A DNA stretch of 15,382 nucleotides from Nitrosomonadales bacterium (GCA_009885185.1 VFLF01000255.1:1-15382); one strand, 5' to 3'; counted from the first letter of the stretch, positions 7,726 to 14,969 are shown. A program made the numbers and translations. Notes: generated by a model not told the origin, from the sequence alone.

Positions 7726-7769
7726 TGCGATTGCCGGTTGGCCTGATCAAAACAGCCGGGTCGCCTGGT

Positions 7770-8584
7770 ACACTGAAGTTACTGACCCGCCTCGGTCATC
7801 TTGTAGAGGAGGAGGGCATCATCTACATGGCGCGCACGGATAGCATCGATCCGGATAACGTGATCACACCGCTGCAAGCGGCCTCCAGCACCTACCGCAT
7901 CGCAATGGGGCCGCGCGCGGGGCGCAAAATGTTGAGCCTGCAATACGCTCCCCGCCGCGCAGCGCCGATCACAAATGAACTGTGCGCCAATGCGTATGGC
8001 CCTTCGGCAGGCTCAGGACAGGCTTAAGCCTGCACGCAGGCGTGCGCTGCGCCGCCGATCAACGCAGCGACCTTGAGCAACTGTGCCGCTACATAACGCG
8101 CCCGGCCCTCGCCAACGAGCGGCTGAGTGTGAACCGCGCAGGGCAAGTGGTGCTCAAGTTAAAGACAGCCTATCGCGATGGCACGAGCCATATCGTGATG
8201 ACGCCATTGGAATTCATGCAACGGCTCGCCGCCCTGGTGCCGCGCCCGCGCCTGCATCTGATACGCTTTCATGGGGCGCTCGCGCCCAACGCCAAACTGC
8301 GCGCTGCGATTGTGCCGACTCCTCCCGCGCACACGACAACCGGGCACGCGGGCGATTGCGCGCATGCGCATGGGGCGCGGGTGCGCATGACGTGGGCTCG
8401 ACTTCTAAAACGCGTTTTCGATCTTGATCTTGAACGCTGTGAGCAGTGCGGGGGCAAGCTGAAGGTCATCGCGGCTATCGAAGAGCCGGCGGTGATCGAG
8501 CGTATTCTCACGCATCTGGGGTTAGCTGCGCAGCCGCCGCCACGCGCGCCGGCGCGGCGCGTTGATCTGTTGCAGGCGGCATGA
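7770..8584 (+). pseudogene. IS91-family transposase, C-terminal part, interrupted
   Basis: Two frames together give the C-terminal region of an IS91-type rolling-circle (HUH) transposase. The first part reads LTRLGHLVEEEG and SIDPDNVITPLQAASSTYRIAMGPRAGRK. After the 23-bp insertion at 8001-8023 the second part continues with LSLHAGVRCAADQR, LCRYITRPALANERL, YRDGTSHIVMTPLEFMQRLAALVPRPRLHLIRFHG, and ends with a Cys pair (CEQCGGKLKVIAAIEEP) typical of the C-terminus. Removing exactly those 23 bases restores a single frame. The catalytic HUH and tyrosine regions upstream are absent, so the protein is inactive. Its element end is at 8734-8796. The start given is only where homology becomes recognisable. 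Confidence 0.75.
8001..8023 (+). repeat. 23-bp interspersed repeat half-site inserted in the transposase remnant
   Basis: The bases between ATGGC (8000) and TTAAGCCTG (8024) are CCTTCGGCAGGCTCAGGACA followed by GGC. They interrupt the IS91 transposase frame, and deleting them rejoins the codons for NAYG and LSLHAGV. GGC occurs at both sides. The core (CCTTCG-CAGGCTCAGGAC) resembles short palindromic repeats common in environmental bacterial genomes. The junction also creates a palindrome, CAGGCTTAAGCCTG. Confidence 0.7.
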
Positions 8585-8885
8585 GTCGCAATCCCGGACT
8601 GGTTTTGACCGGAGCCGATGGGTGGGCTCGGCTTGCGCTCGCGCAAGGGCGCTGAGTGGGAGCAACTTAGCCGCTGAATGGCTCTTCGCGGGTTGAGATT
8701 CTTGAGACAACGGCGGGGCTTGAGGAAATTTTTGTGCGGTTGTCTGCTCACCATGCGTTGGATAGAGTGCCGTCTGGTGAAAAAGGGGTTTTAAAATGAC
8801 TATCCCCGGCAGCGCCACGCAAAGGCGTAAAATAGTGGCCGCTGACTTCCGCTGTTTACAATCCGTAGTCCCTGAAATAACCCTC
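8585..8885 (+). other. Noncoding stretch: IS91-like right-hand region, then leader of the cytochrome c gene
   Basis: No gene was found in these 301 bases. The first two thirds belong to the right-hand end of the IS91-like element, up to copy A at 8734-8796. The last 89 bases form the leader of the cytochrome gene and show no strong promoter or ribosome-binding site. A GC-rich stretch around 8618-8655 has partial inverted symmetry that I could not resolve into a clear hairpin. Confidence 0.5.
8734..8796 (+). repeat. IS91-like element end, copy A
   Basis: It lies 150 bases after the IS91-type transposase stop and aligns without gaps to copy B at 7079-7141 (42 of 63 identical). It ends GTGAAAAAGGGGTTTTAAAA. 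In IS91-type elements the sequence past the transposase C-terminus forms a replication origin or terminus; which one cannot be told here. The break into neighbouring sequence is near 8797. Confidence 0.5.
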
Positions 8886-9311
8886 ATGACCAGCCGCAAA
8901 ATCATCACTGTCATCCGCCTGCTGTCAGGCGCCGCCGTGTCTGTCACTGCGCACGCACAAAGCCAGACGCTCAAATCCGGAGAGCAGGTGTACAAGGAAA
9001 CCTGTGTCGTTTGCCATTCCACAGGGCTGCTCAAGGCTCCAAAGTTCGGGGACAAAAAGGAATGGGGCGGACTGATAAAGGAACCGCAAGCCACGCTTAC
9101 CGCTGACGGCTGGGTGGGCGTGCGCGATATGCCGCCCAGGGGCGGCAAGCCGGATCTCCCGCAAGAGGAGTTCGCGCGCGCGGTCGCCTACATGGCGCGC
9201 GCCGCCGGCGCCACGTGGAAAGACCCCGATGCCACGATGATGAAACGGATACAGGCCGAGGAAAAGATAGCGATCGACAAGAAGGCCAAGGAAAGCAAGG
9301 GGAAAAAATAG
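8886..9311 (+). CDS. Exported class I cytochrome c (c5-like)
   Basis: A 141-residue protein with a Sec signal peptide (MTSRKIITVIRLLSGAAVSV, cleavage probably after TAHA-Q near residue 25). It has one haem c site, C40-V-V-C43-H44, and a distal Met82 in DMPPRGG as the likely sixth ligand, the layout of cytochrome c5-like electron carriers. After residue 110 the tail becomes lysine-rich (KIAIDKKAKESKGKK), unusually basic for this class. The ATG at 8886 is chosen because the signal peptide begins there; the open frame extends back to 8796, but that would put 30 odd residues before the signal. The ribosome-binding site is weak. It is the first of three genes with a 47-base gap to the PepSY-like protein and then the cytochrome b, so it probably shuttles electrons in the periplasm to or from that membrane protein. 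Confidence 0.88.
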   Translation: MTSRKIITVIRLLSGAAVSVTAHAQSQTLKSGEQVYKETCVVCHSTGLLKAPKFGDKKEWGGLIKEPQATLTADGWVGVRDMPPRGGKPDLPQEEFARAVAYMARAAGATWKDPDATMMKRIQAEEKIAIDKKAKESKGKK

Positions 9312-9358
9312 CATGCACGGCTTTTTCGATAACCGTATTTAAGGAAAGAGATACCCCG

Positions 9359-9661
9359 ATGTATAAGTCATTGCGCACCGCTGTTTCGACGCTGGGCCTG
9401 TCGCTACTCGCCGCGGCAGTCAATGCCGGCGCCACCGGCCTCGCCACCTGCGACTCCGGCCCTAAATCAGGCTGGCAGCCGCAGGAGAAACTCGAAAAAA
9501 TGCTGATCGATCAAAACGGCTGGAAAATCCGCCGCGTCAAGGATGACGGCGGCTGCTACGAGGTATACGCCTTCGACAAGAACGGTGATCGCGTGAACGC
9601 CTACTATCACCCTGTCACGCTGGCGCTAGTACCCAACACCTTGAGCGTGCGCAAACCCTGA
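9359..9661 (+). CDS. Small exported PepSY-domain-like protein
   Basis: A 100-residue protein with a Sec signal peptide (hydrophobic residues 8-24, cleavage near VNA/GATG). The mature part has the PepSY-like pattern W-K-I-R-R-V-K-D-D-G-G-C-Y-E-V-Y-A (55-71) followed by DKNGDRVNAYYHPVT. There are two cysteines, Cys31 and Cys66, which could form a disulfide. PepSY proteins bind or modulate partners in the periplasm; in gene sets like this they are often found with cytochrome b561, where a role in electron transfer or maturation is suspected. An AAGGAAAG ribosome-binding site precedes the ATG by about ten bases. The stop TGA and the ATG of the cytochrome b gene share base 9661, so translation is probably coupled. 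Confidence 0.82.
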   Translation: MYKSLRTAVSTLGLSLLAAAVNAGATGLATCDSGPKSGWQPQEKLEKMLIDQNGWKIRRVKDDGGCYEVYAFDKNGDRVNAYYHPVTLALVPNTLSVRKP

Positions 9662-10218
9662 TGCCCGCTGGGAATGACGGCAGGCCGGCATTCAAAGTCT
9701 GGGATCTGCTGGTTCGCGTTGGTCACTGGACTATCGTCACCGGCATCGTGGCCGCGTGGTTCACTCGCGGCAAATGGCATGAGTGGATCGGCTACACGGT
9801 GCTTGCAGTGGTGGCGCTGCGCGTCGTGTGGGGGCTGACTGCACGAGGCGCATCACGCTACGCAAGTTTTACCCAATTCGTTCGCTCACCTGCCGTGACG
9901 ATCCGCTACGGCAAACAAATTCTCACACACGAAGCACCACGCCATCTCGGCCACAATCCGCTCGGTGGCTGGATGATCGTCGCCCTGCTCATCACCATCG
10001 CGGGTGTCTGCGGCAGCGGCTGGCTCTATACCACTGAACGATTCTGGGGCGTCGAGTGGGTGGAAAAAGTGCATGAAGGGCTGACCAATTTTTTGTTTGG
10101 ACTAGCGGCACTGCATATCGGCGGCGTTATTTTTTCGTCATGGCGACACCGCGAGAATCTTGTGGCGGCGATGGTTCATGGACGCAAGCGCGCGCCGTCG
10201 AACACCGATGTCGCGTAA
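9661..10218 (+). CDS. Cytochrome b561 family membrane protein
   Basis: A 185-residue integral membrane protein with four predicted helices: about residues 18-34, 42-59, 102-120 and 140-158. Candidate haem-b histidines are His22 (VRVGHW), His40 (KWHEW), His138 (VHEGL) and His152 (AALHIGG). This is the pattern of the cytochrome b561 / Ni,Fe-hydrogenase cytochrome b family, which passes electrons between quinol and a periplasmic carrier. A conserved NPLGGWM precedes helix three. Its start overlaps the stop of the PepSY gene, and the exported cytochrome c is 350 bases upstream, so the three probably form one operon for a small periplasmic redox chain. The end is 15 bases from the convergent hydrolase remnant. 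It appears complete and intact. Confidence 0.9.
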   Translation: MPAGNDGRPAFKVWDLLVRVGHWTIVTGIVAAWFTRGKWHEWIGYTVLAVVALRVVWGLTARGASRYASFTQFVRSPAVTIRYGKQILTHEAPRHLGHNPLGGWMIVALLITIAGVCGSGWLYTTERFWGVEWVEKVHEGLTNFLFGLAALHIGGVIFSSWRHRENLVAAMVHGRKRAPSNTDVA

Positions 10219-10233
10219 GTTCGCGGCGCCCTC

Positions 10234-10816
10234 TCAATCCAACTCGCGATGCACGAACTCGATAATCTTCTCTATCGCATCAAGCGCCTGTGGTGAATTC
10301 GGGTCGTTGGTGATGAACGCTTCACCCACACCTTTAAACAGGTGCAAATCCACCTTGCCGCCGGCCTTGCGATAGGCTGCGATAAAGCGATCTCGATTTG
10401 GCACCGGATGCGCGAAGTCAACCGTGCCCTGTAAATAAATCACGTTCGGCATCGCGCATTTTTCGCCGCGCTCCAGCAAGCTCGTCGGATTGCCTTCCGC
10501 CTGTGCTGCGACATCGGGCCAGTAGGCATCGTGGTTACGCACCCACGTTTCGCCGTGCTTGGCATGTGCGCCGCCCGCCAGTGTGCGCGCGTATTCGTAG
10601 CGGCCCAGCGGATCAATCACCGGCCAGCACATCACCGCGCACTTCACTGACGCATTCACACCTGAGGCGCCCGCAAGGGCAGGCCGTATAACGCGCGTCG
10701 TTCGGACGCATCGCCGATAGCATCGCAAGATGGCCTCCACTCGACACACCGAGTATGCCGACACGCTTGGGATCAAAATTGAACTCCGCCGCGCGCGACT
10801 TGAACCAGCGGATCGC
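10234..10816 (-). pseudogene. Alpha/beta-hydrolase (esterase/lipase-like), truncated and frameshifted
   Basis: Read from the minus strand, the fragment starts abruptly near 10816 with AIRWFKSRAAEFNFDPKRVG and the nucleophile elbow GVSSGGH (Ser in G-x-S-x-G), then AMRPNDARYT. A one-base frame change near 10680 is needed before VKCAVMCWPVIDPLGRYEYAR and the rest, LQGTVDFAHPVPNRDRF, to a TGA at 10234-10236. The N-terminal part with the oxyanion region is missing, replaced by an IS110-type transposase. Where family members usually have a catalytic His in a G-H-x-F context, this one has GVGEAFI, with Glu. Truncation, frameshift and the missing His together argue it is dead. It converges with the cytochrome b561 gene. 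Confidence 0.75.
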
Positions 10817-10822
10817 GTGCTT

Positions 10823-11318
10823 TTTGCATGTGCTGCACCGCCCGGCCCTGACTTCTGAGCAGCATTGCACGCTGACGCCATAACGAGCGTAGCACGCACA
10901 CTTGCTCGGTTGGCCGAAAAGCGCCGCTGAGCAACCCGTAGCTCATGAGCTGCTGCAACCACTGGCAGTCCAGCACGTCGGACTTACGCCCCGAGACGTT
11001 CTTGACGTGGCGTGCATTGACCAGCAGCACGGTAAAGCCTCGTGATTCCAGCAGTTCGAACAAGGGTATCCAGTACACCCCGGTCGATTCCATGGCAACG
11101 GTGTCAACCTTGCAGGCCTTGAGCCAATCGGCCAGGGATTTAAGGTCGACAGTGAAGCTGGGAAATTCACGCACCGACGTCTCATCTCGATCCGGCGGCA
11201 CCGCCACAAAGTGCGAGGCGCTTCCGATATCGATACCAGCGGCATGGGGGTGGGTGATCGTCAGGGCCGCGCGGGTCTTGCCCGGCTTGAAGCCGATTTT
11301 CATATTGCGTTGGGACAT
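10823..11318 (-). pseudogene. IS110-family transposase, N-terminal half
   Basis: From ATG 11318 (MSQRNMKIGF, with GGAG six bases upstream; another in-frame ATG at 11333 lacks such a site) the protein shows the IS110 DEDD catalytic domain: Asp30 in GIDIGSASH, Glu77 in AMESTGVYW, and Asp114/Asp117 in GRKSDVLDCQW. These enzymes recombine DNA using a structured guide (bridge) RNA encoded next to the gene. The sequence follows the family to VQHMQKA, then passes into the alpha/beta-hydrolase at about 10817-10825, so the C-terminal half (transposase_20 domain with the catalytic Ser) is absent and it cannot be active alone. Its upstream noncoding region, 11319-11635, could keep a guide-RNA locus. Confidence 0.85.
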
Positions 11319-11635
11319 GACTTGCTCCATCATTCAGGTTGGAATGTGGCGCCGCATCGGGTACGTCGTCTTGCTCACTCTCTTAAACGGGATATCTGCC
11401 CAGCGGCTGCCAACCGCTAGGCCGATTCACCAATATCGATGACGTTACCCAGGACCACGCTCATACGCGGGCAGGACGCACCATTGTCTTACCGGCCTTC
11501 AGCAGCGCCGCATTCCACTTTGCCACAACGCGGTGCGCAATGTTTCTTCGGCGCGATTTGCGGCATTGGGCCGATTATTTCGCTCATACCCCATTGGACA
11601 AGGCTATGACTATCCCCCAACGATGCTAGGCGTGT
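11319..11635 (-). other. Noncoding upstream region of the IS110-type remnant
   Basis: About 317 bases contain no convincing gene. In the IS110 group this side of the transposase carries the left end and the bridge RNA, so it is a candidate site, but the element boundary is not visible. A clear hairpin lies at 11399-11421. On the minus strand a peptide of about 30 residues, ending AALLKAGKTMVRPARV at a TGA (11461-11463), is protein-like but unrecognised; it could be a C-terminal remnant. Confidence 0.35.
11399..11421 (-). other. Hairpin in the IS110 upstream region
   Basis: On the minus strand CCTAGCGG pairs with CCGCTGGG around a seven-base loop: eight consecutive pairs including one G-T wobble. 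It lies 80 bases upstream of the transposase start. It could be part of a bridge RNA or a terminal structure; this is only inferred from position. Confidence 0.5.
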
Positions 11636-12706
11636 ATGATCTTCGTCTGCGGACGGAGAAAAAGGAGAAAGAAGATTAATGCCTTATCGATAAGAATAGC
11701 CTGCGGCATACTCGCATTGGCCCTGATGTATCTGTCGGCGAATGCCGCCATGGCGCAAACGACAACCGCGCGCATCGCGAGTATCGCAAACACTTTCCTC
11801 GCGACGCTCGATCAGACGCAGCGGCAAAGTGTGCTGTTTGCGTTTGACGACGAGAAGCAGCGAGCACGCTGGTCTAACCTGCCGGTCACGATAGTTCCGC
11901 GGGCGGGTCTCAGCCTCAGGGCAATGAACCCGGCGCAACGTACCGCCGCAATGGCTCTGGTCGCATCTGCCCTAAGCGCGCGGGGCTTCGAAAAAGTCCA
12001 GCAGATCATGGACAGCGACGAGCTTCTCAAGATCGACGAAAAGACCGAACGGATGTTCGGCAAGGACCTTTATTTCGTTTCTATCCTCGGCACGCCCTCC
12101 GAAAAGGAACCCTGGATGCTCCAGTTTGGAGGTCATCATCTGGCGCTGAATATCAGCTTCGCCGGCGAACGCGGTGTGCTTACCCCGACCCTGACCGCCG
12201 CCCAGCCCGCGCTCTACACGCTCAACGGTAAAACCGTGCGCCCCCTTGGGCAGGAGAGCGACAAGGGCCTCGCCTTGCTGAACTCATTGGACGAGAACCA
12301 GCGCAAGCAGGCAATTCTGCCCTTCCGGGTAGCGGATCTTGTGCTCGGCGCAGGGCAGGATGGCAAGACCATCCAGCCTGAAGGCCTGAAGGCTTCCGCC
12401 ATGAACGCACGGCAACGCGCCATGCTGCTCGATCTGGTAGCGGAATGGTCGGGCATAGTCCACGACAGCGCGGCCACGGCCCGCATGGCCGATATCAAAG
12501 CCGATATCAACGATACCTGGTTCGCGTGGAGCGGCCCGGCCACCGTTGCGCCGGGACACAACATCACCGCTTACTACCGCATCCAGGGACCGCGTCTGGT
12601 CATCGAGTATGCGCCCCAGCCGCTCGGCGGTGATCCGGCGATGCATGTCCATACCATCTATCGCGATCCGACCAACGACTACGGCCGCAAACCCGTCGCA
12701 AAATGA
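11636..12706 (+). CDS. Secreted DUF3500-family protein
   Basis: A 356-residue protein with a basic N-terminus (RRKRRKK), a hydrophobic core (residues 20-39) and a likely cleavage AMA-Q40/41, hence exported. The mature sequence has the DUF3500 landmarks: ILGTPSEKEPWMLQFGGHHLALN (about 150-172), and near the end DPAMHVHTIYRDPTNDYG. The family has no proven activity; the conserved GGHH and HVH could bind a metal or ligand (inference). ATG 11636 has no clear ribosome-binding site. An AAGGAG at 11659-11664 is well placed for an ATT at 11675 (residue 14), which would drop the KR-rich stretch; the same site also precedes a four-codon out-of-frame ATG. The stop overlaps the next gene's start (ATGA at 12703-12706), so the two are an operon. 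Confidence 0.85.
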   Translation: MIFVCGRRKRRKKINALSIRIACGILALALMYLSANAAMAQTTTARIASIANTFLATLDQTQRQSVLFAFDDEKQRARWSNLPVTIVPRAGLSLRAMNPAQRTAAMALVASALSARGFEKVQQIMDSDELLKIDEKTERMFGKDLYFVSILGTPSEKEPWMLQFGGHHLALNISFAGERGVLTPTLTAAQPALYTLNGKTVRPLGQESDKGLALLNSLDENQRKQAILPFRVADLVLGAGQDGKTIQPEGLKASAMNARQRAMLLDLVAEWSGIVHDSAATARMADIKADINDTWFAWSGPATVAPGHNITAYYRIQGPRLVIEYAPQPLGGDPAMHVHTIYRDPTNDYGRKPVAK

Positions 12707-13380
12707 AAGCGGGGCTGGCTGCTGCGGGCGCGATGCTGTTGCTGGCCGCAACGCCTGTCGCCGCGCACAGGCTGGATGAGTATCTGCAGGCCACAACCAT
12801 CTCGGTGGAGAAAGATCGTGTTCAGACGCAGATTCGTCTGACCCCCGGCGTTGCGGTGTTTCCCATCGTGCTCACAAGCATTGATACCGATGCGGATGGC
12901 GTCATCTCGGAAACAGAGCAACGGGCTTACGCGAAGCGGGTGCTGGGCGATGTGTCGCTAATCGTAGATGGGGCTCGATTGCAGCTGCGGCTGGTCTCGT
13001 TGAAGTTTGCGAAGGTCGACGAAATGAGAGAAGGCGCCGGCGCAATTCAGCTCGACTTTGATGCGGATGTAGCGAGCGGCGGCCCCAGCCGGAAACTCAT
13101 TTTCGAGAACCGGCATCAAAGCCGGATTGCGGCCTATCTCGTAAATAGTCTGGTGCCTCGCGACCCGGCGATTCGGATCGCAGCGCAATACCGAAACTAC
13201 CCGCAGTCGTTCTATCAATTGGAGTACACGCAAGACATCGTTGGTTCAGGCGCGCAGTCTTCTGGCTGGTGGTCAGGCGCCTGGGGATGGCTGGGAACCG
13301 CCGCGTTTCTTATGCTCGCAGGGGGCGCATTCGCCTGGCGGCGCGCCAGAGCCGCGAATGTTGTAATAGCGCAAGAATAG
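12703..13380 (+). CDS. Membrane-anchored EF-hand protein, HupE-N-terminal-like
   Basis: A 225-residue exported protein. It has a signal peptide (residues 1-20, cleavage near VAA/HRLD) and the start AHRLDEYLQATTISVEKDRV, which resembles the extracytoplasmic N-terminal part of HupE/UreJ-like proteins. It has a textbook EF-hand loop, D61-T-D63-A-D65-G66-V-I68-S69-E-T-E72, with ligands at positions 1, 3, 5, 9 and 12, so calcium binding is likely. A single transmembrane helix near 194-211 is followed by a basic cytoplasmic tail. The multi-helix nickel/metal transport domain of HupE proteins is absent. The four-base overlap with the DUF3500 gene indicates coupled expression, so the two exported proteins may act together outside the membrane. 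It appears complete. Confidence 0.8.
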   Translation: MKAGLAAAGAMLLLAATPVAAHRLDEYLQATTISVEKDRVQTQIRLTPGVAVFPIVLTSIDTDADGVISETEQRAYAKRVLGDVSLIVDGARLQLRLVSLKFAKVDEMREGAGAIQLDFDADVASGGPSRKLIFENRHQSRIAAYLVNSLVPRDPAIRIAAQYRNYPQSFYQLEYTQDIVGSGAQSSGWWSGAWGWLGTAAFLMLAGGAFAWRRARAANVVIAQE

Positions 13381-13698
13381 CTGTCACTTTGCCTGTCTGC
13401 AGGCGCAGCGGCACGCAGGGATCAGTTTCTCCCGCTCTATCACGCCGAAAACCTCCACCCCGGCGACCGCATCCCCGGCCCCGCCATCATTACCGATGCC
13501 AATGCCACCACCGTCGTCGAACCCGAATGGCAAGCCGAAGTCACCGCGCAGGGCCACCTGCTGCTCATCCGCGCCGCGCCGCGTCTAACCAAAGCAGCCA
13601 TCGGCACGAACGTCGATCCGGTGATGCTGGAAATTTTCAACAATCTCTTCATGGCCATCGCCGAGCAGATGGGCGTGACGCTCGCCAACACCGCCTGA
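13381..13698 (+). pseudogene. HyuA-HyuB fusion-point fragment (5-oxoprolinase/hydantoinase)
   Basis: Frame 1 from 13381 to TGA 13696-13698 gives a piece spanning two domains. First is the end of HyuA (QFLPLYHAENLHPGDRIPGP, then AIITDANATTVVEPEWQAEV and GHLLLIR), then at once the start of HyuB (NVDPVMLEIFNNLFMAIAEQ, MGVTLANTA). The two are joined by about ten residues, as in fused 5-oxoprolinase-type proteins. It stops exactly where HyuB should continue with a YSVNIKER-like segment, and there is no start codon or ribosome-binding site. The right-hand junction at 13696-13703 abuts the 5' end of an unrelated minus-strand gene. With the piece at 5957-6325 this is the second remnant of such a gene in the window. 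Confidence 0.8.
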
Positions 13699-13703
13699 AA
13701 GTT

Positions 13704-13790
13704 CTGCGCGTGCGCGTCAATCGCTATGCACAGCGCCGCGGTCGCTGCCAGGCTTCCCGGAAACCACCTGGGTATTCCCAATGTTCGCAC
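13704..13790 (-). pseudogene. Signal-peptide stump of a truncated exported protein
   Basis: A GTG at 13790, preceded by GGAG six bases upstream, opens MRTLGIPRWFPGSLAATAAL and CIAIDAHAQ, a good Sec signal peptide with an AHA-Q cleavage site. It begins 20 bases after the stop of the Bug receptor gene on the same strand, as the next operon gene would. After Gln29 the sequence passes into the reverse complement of the hydantoinase fragment, so only the signal peptide survives. A Bug or similar periplasmic protein is a reasonable guess but not shown. Confidence 0.5.
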
Positions 13791-13809
13791 GGCGGTCTCC
13801 GGCCAGGCC

Positions 13810-14778
13810 TCATTGCAGCTTGAGGGACTTTATTACCTTGCCCCATTTGTCGTACTCGGCCTGAAGAAATGCCGCGAATTGCTCCGGCGTGCCGGTTTGC
13901 AGCTCCAGTCCCTGCTTCTCGAGCTGCTCCCGGTAATCGGGCACGGCGGCGATCTTGACGAGCTCACCGTGCAGCTTCCCGATGATGTCTCTCGGCGTGG
14001 CCGCTGGCGCCACGAGTGCGTACCAGTTGGCGGTCTCCACCCCTTTCACCCCCGCTTCAACGAACGTCGGCACTTCCGGCGCCAGCGCCGAGCGCGCAGG
14101 ACTCGTCGTTGCCAGCGCCACGAGCCGCTTCGTCTGCACGTGCGGCATCACCGACGTGATGGCGGTGAAGATCATATGCACCTCCCCCGAGAGCACGGCG
14201 ATCGCCGCCCCCCCGGAGCCCTTGTAGTGGATGGGAACGATCCTGACGCCGGTAATCGAGTTGAACAGCTCTCCCGTCAGGTGCCCCGTGGTGTAGATGT
14301 TGGCCGAGGCGAAATTGAGCTCGCCCGGGCGCGACCTGGCGAACGCGATCAGCTGCTTCACCGAGCGCACCGGCAACGAGGGATGCACCGCGACCATCTG
14401 GTAGCCCGAGGCAAGCAGGCTCACGCCGGCGAAATCCTTGCGCGGGTCGTATCCCACGTTTTCCACGTGAGGCCTCATCGCGAACTGCCCTACGAAACCG
14501 AGCAACAGCGTGTAGCCGTCCGGCGCGGCCTTGGCCACCTGTGCGGTCGCGGTGGATCCGCCGGCGCCGGGCCGGTTGTCCACCACGAACTGCTGGCCGA
14601 GGCGCTCGCCGAGCTTTTGCCCGGCGAGCCGGGCCACGAAATCGTTGCCGCCTCCGGGCGACGTTGGAACCACGATCCGCACCGGCTTTACGGGATACGT
14701 TTGCGCCTGCGCGCCCGCGATGATGAAGTTGAAGACGAACAGCAAGGCCGCAAACCCGTATCGCGTCAGGTCTCTCAT
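13810..14778 (-). CDS. Bug/TctC-family periplasmic solute receptor
   Basis: A complete 322-residue tripartite tricarboxylate transporter-type receptor. Signal peptide residues 1-25 end IIAGAQA-Q. The hallmark N-terminal part follows: YPVKPVRIVVPTSPGGGNDF, then DNRPGAGGSTATAQVAKAAPDGYTLLLG. Middle and C-terminal motifs are GELNFASANIYTTGHLTGELF, HYKGSGGAA and EVPTFVEAGV. Such proteins bind carboxylates or similar small molecules in the periplasm and deliver them to a membrane partner or a sensor. Many in Burkholderiales are orphans with no transporter genes nearby, as here. A strong AGGAG site precedes the ATG at 14778 by six bases. It follows a polysaccharide deacetylase-family gene on the same strand after 191 bases and precedes the signal-peptide stump. 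The ligand is unknown. Confidence 0.93.
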   Translation of the reverse strand: MRDLTRYGFAALLFVFNFIIAGAQAQTYPVKPVRIVVPTSPGGGNDFVARLAGQKLGERLGQQFVVDNRPGAGGSTATAQVAKAAPDGYTLLLGFVGQFAMRPHVENVGYDPRKDFAGVSLLASGYQMVAVHPSLPVRSVKQLIAFARSRPGELNFASANIYTTGHLTGELFNSITGVRIVPIHYKGSGGAAIAVLSGEVHMIFTAITSVMPHVQTKRLVALATTSPARSALAPEVPTFVEAGVKGVETANWYALVAPAATPRDIIGKLHGELVKIAAVPDYREQLEKQGLELQTGTPEQFAAFLQAEYDKWGKVIKSLKLQ

Positions 14779-14969
14779 TTCATTCTCCTCTTCCGCGCTT
14801 TATATTGACTTTCAGGGTGTGCACCTTCCTGCTTCTTGTTCATCGTGCCGCGGCGGCTGTCATCGAACCGATAACGCCTTCTTTCTCCACAGCGCCCAGG
14901 GGCGTGGCGGTTCCCTCCTGTAAAGTGAGAACAACTTCCACAAGCGACTTCGTGTCGCACTTGAAAATC

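Noticed and set aside
14775..14960. 61-codon minus-strand frame with a CGSCSHFTGGNRHAPGRC cysteine pattern between the deacetylase and Bug genes
   Set aside because: No ribosome-binding site was evident, the tail overlaps the Bug ribosome-binding site, and composition looks like noise; the Cys/His pattern alone is too weak.
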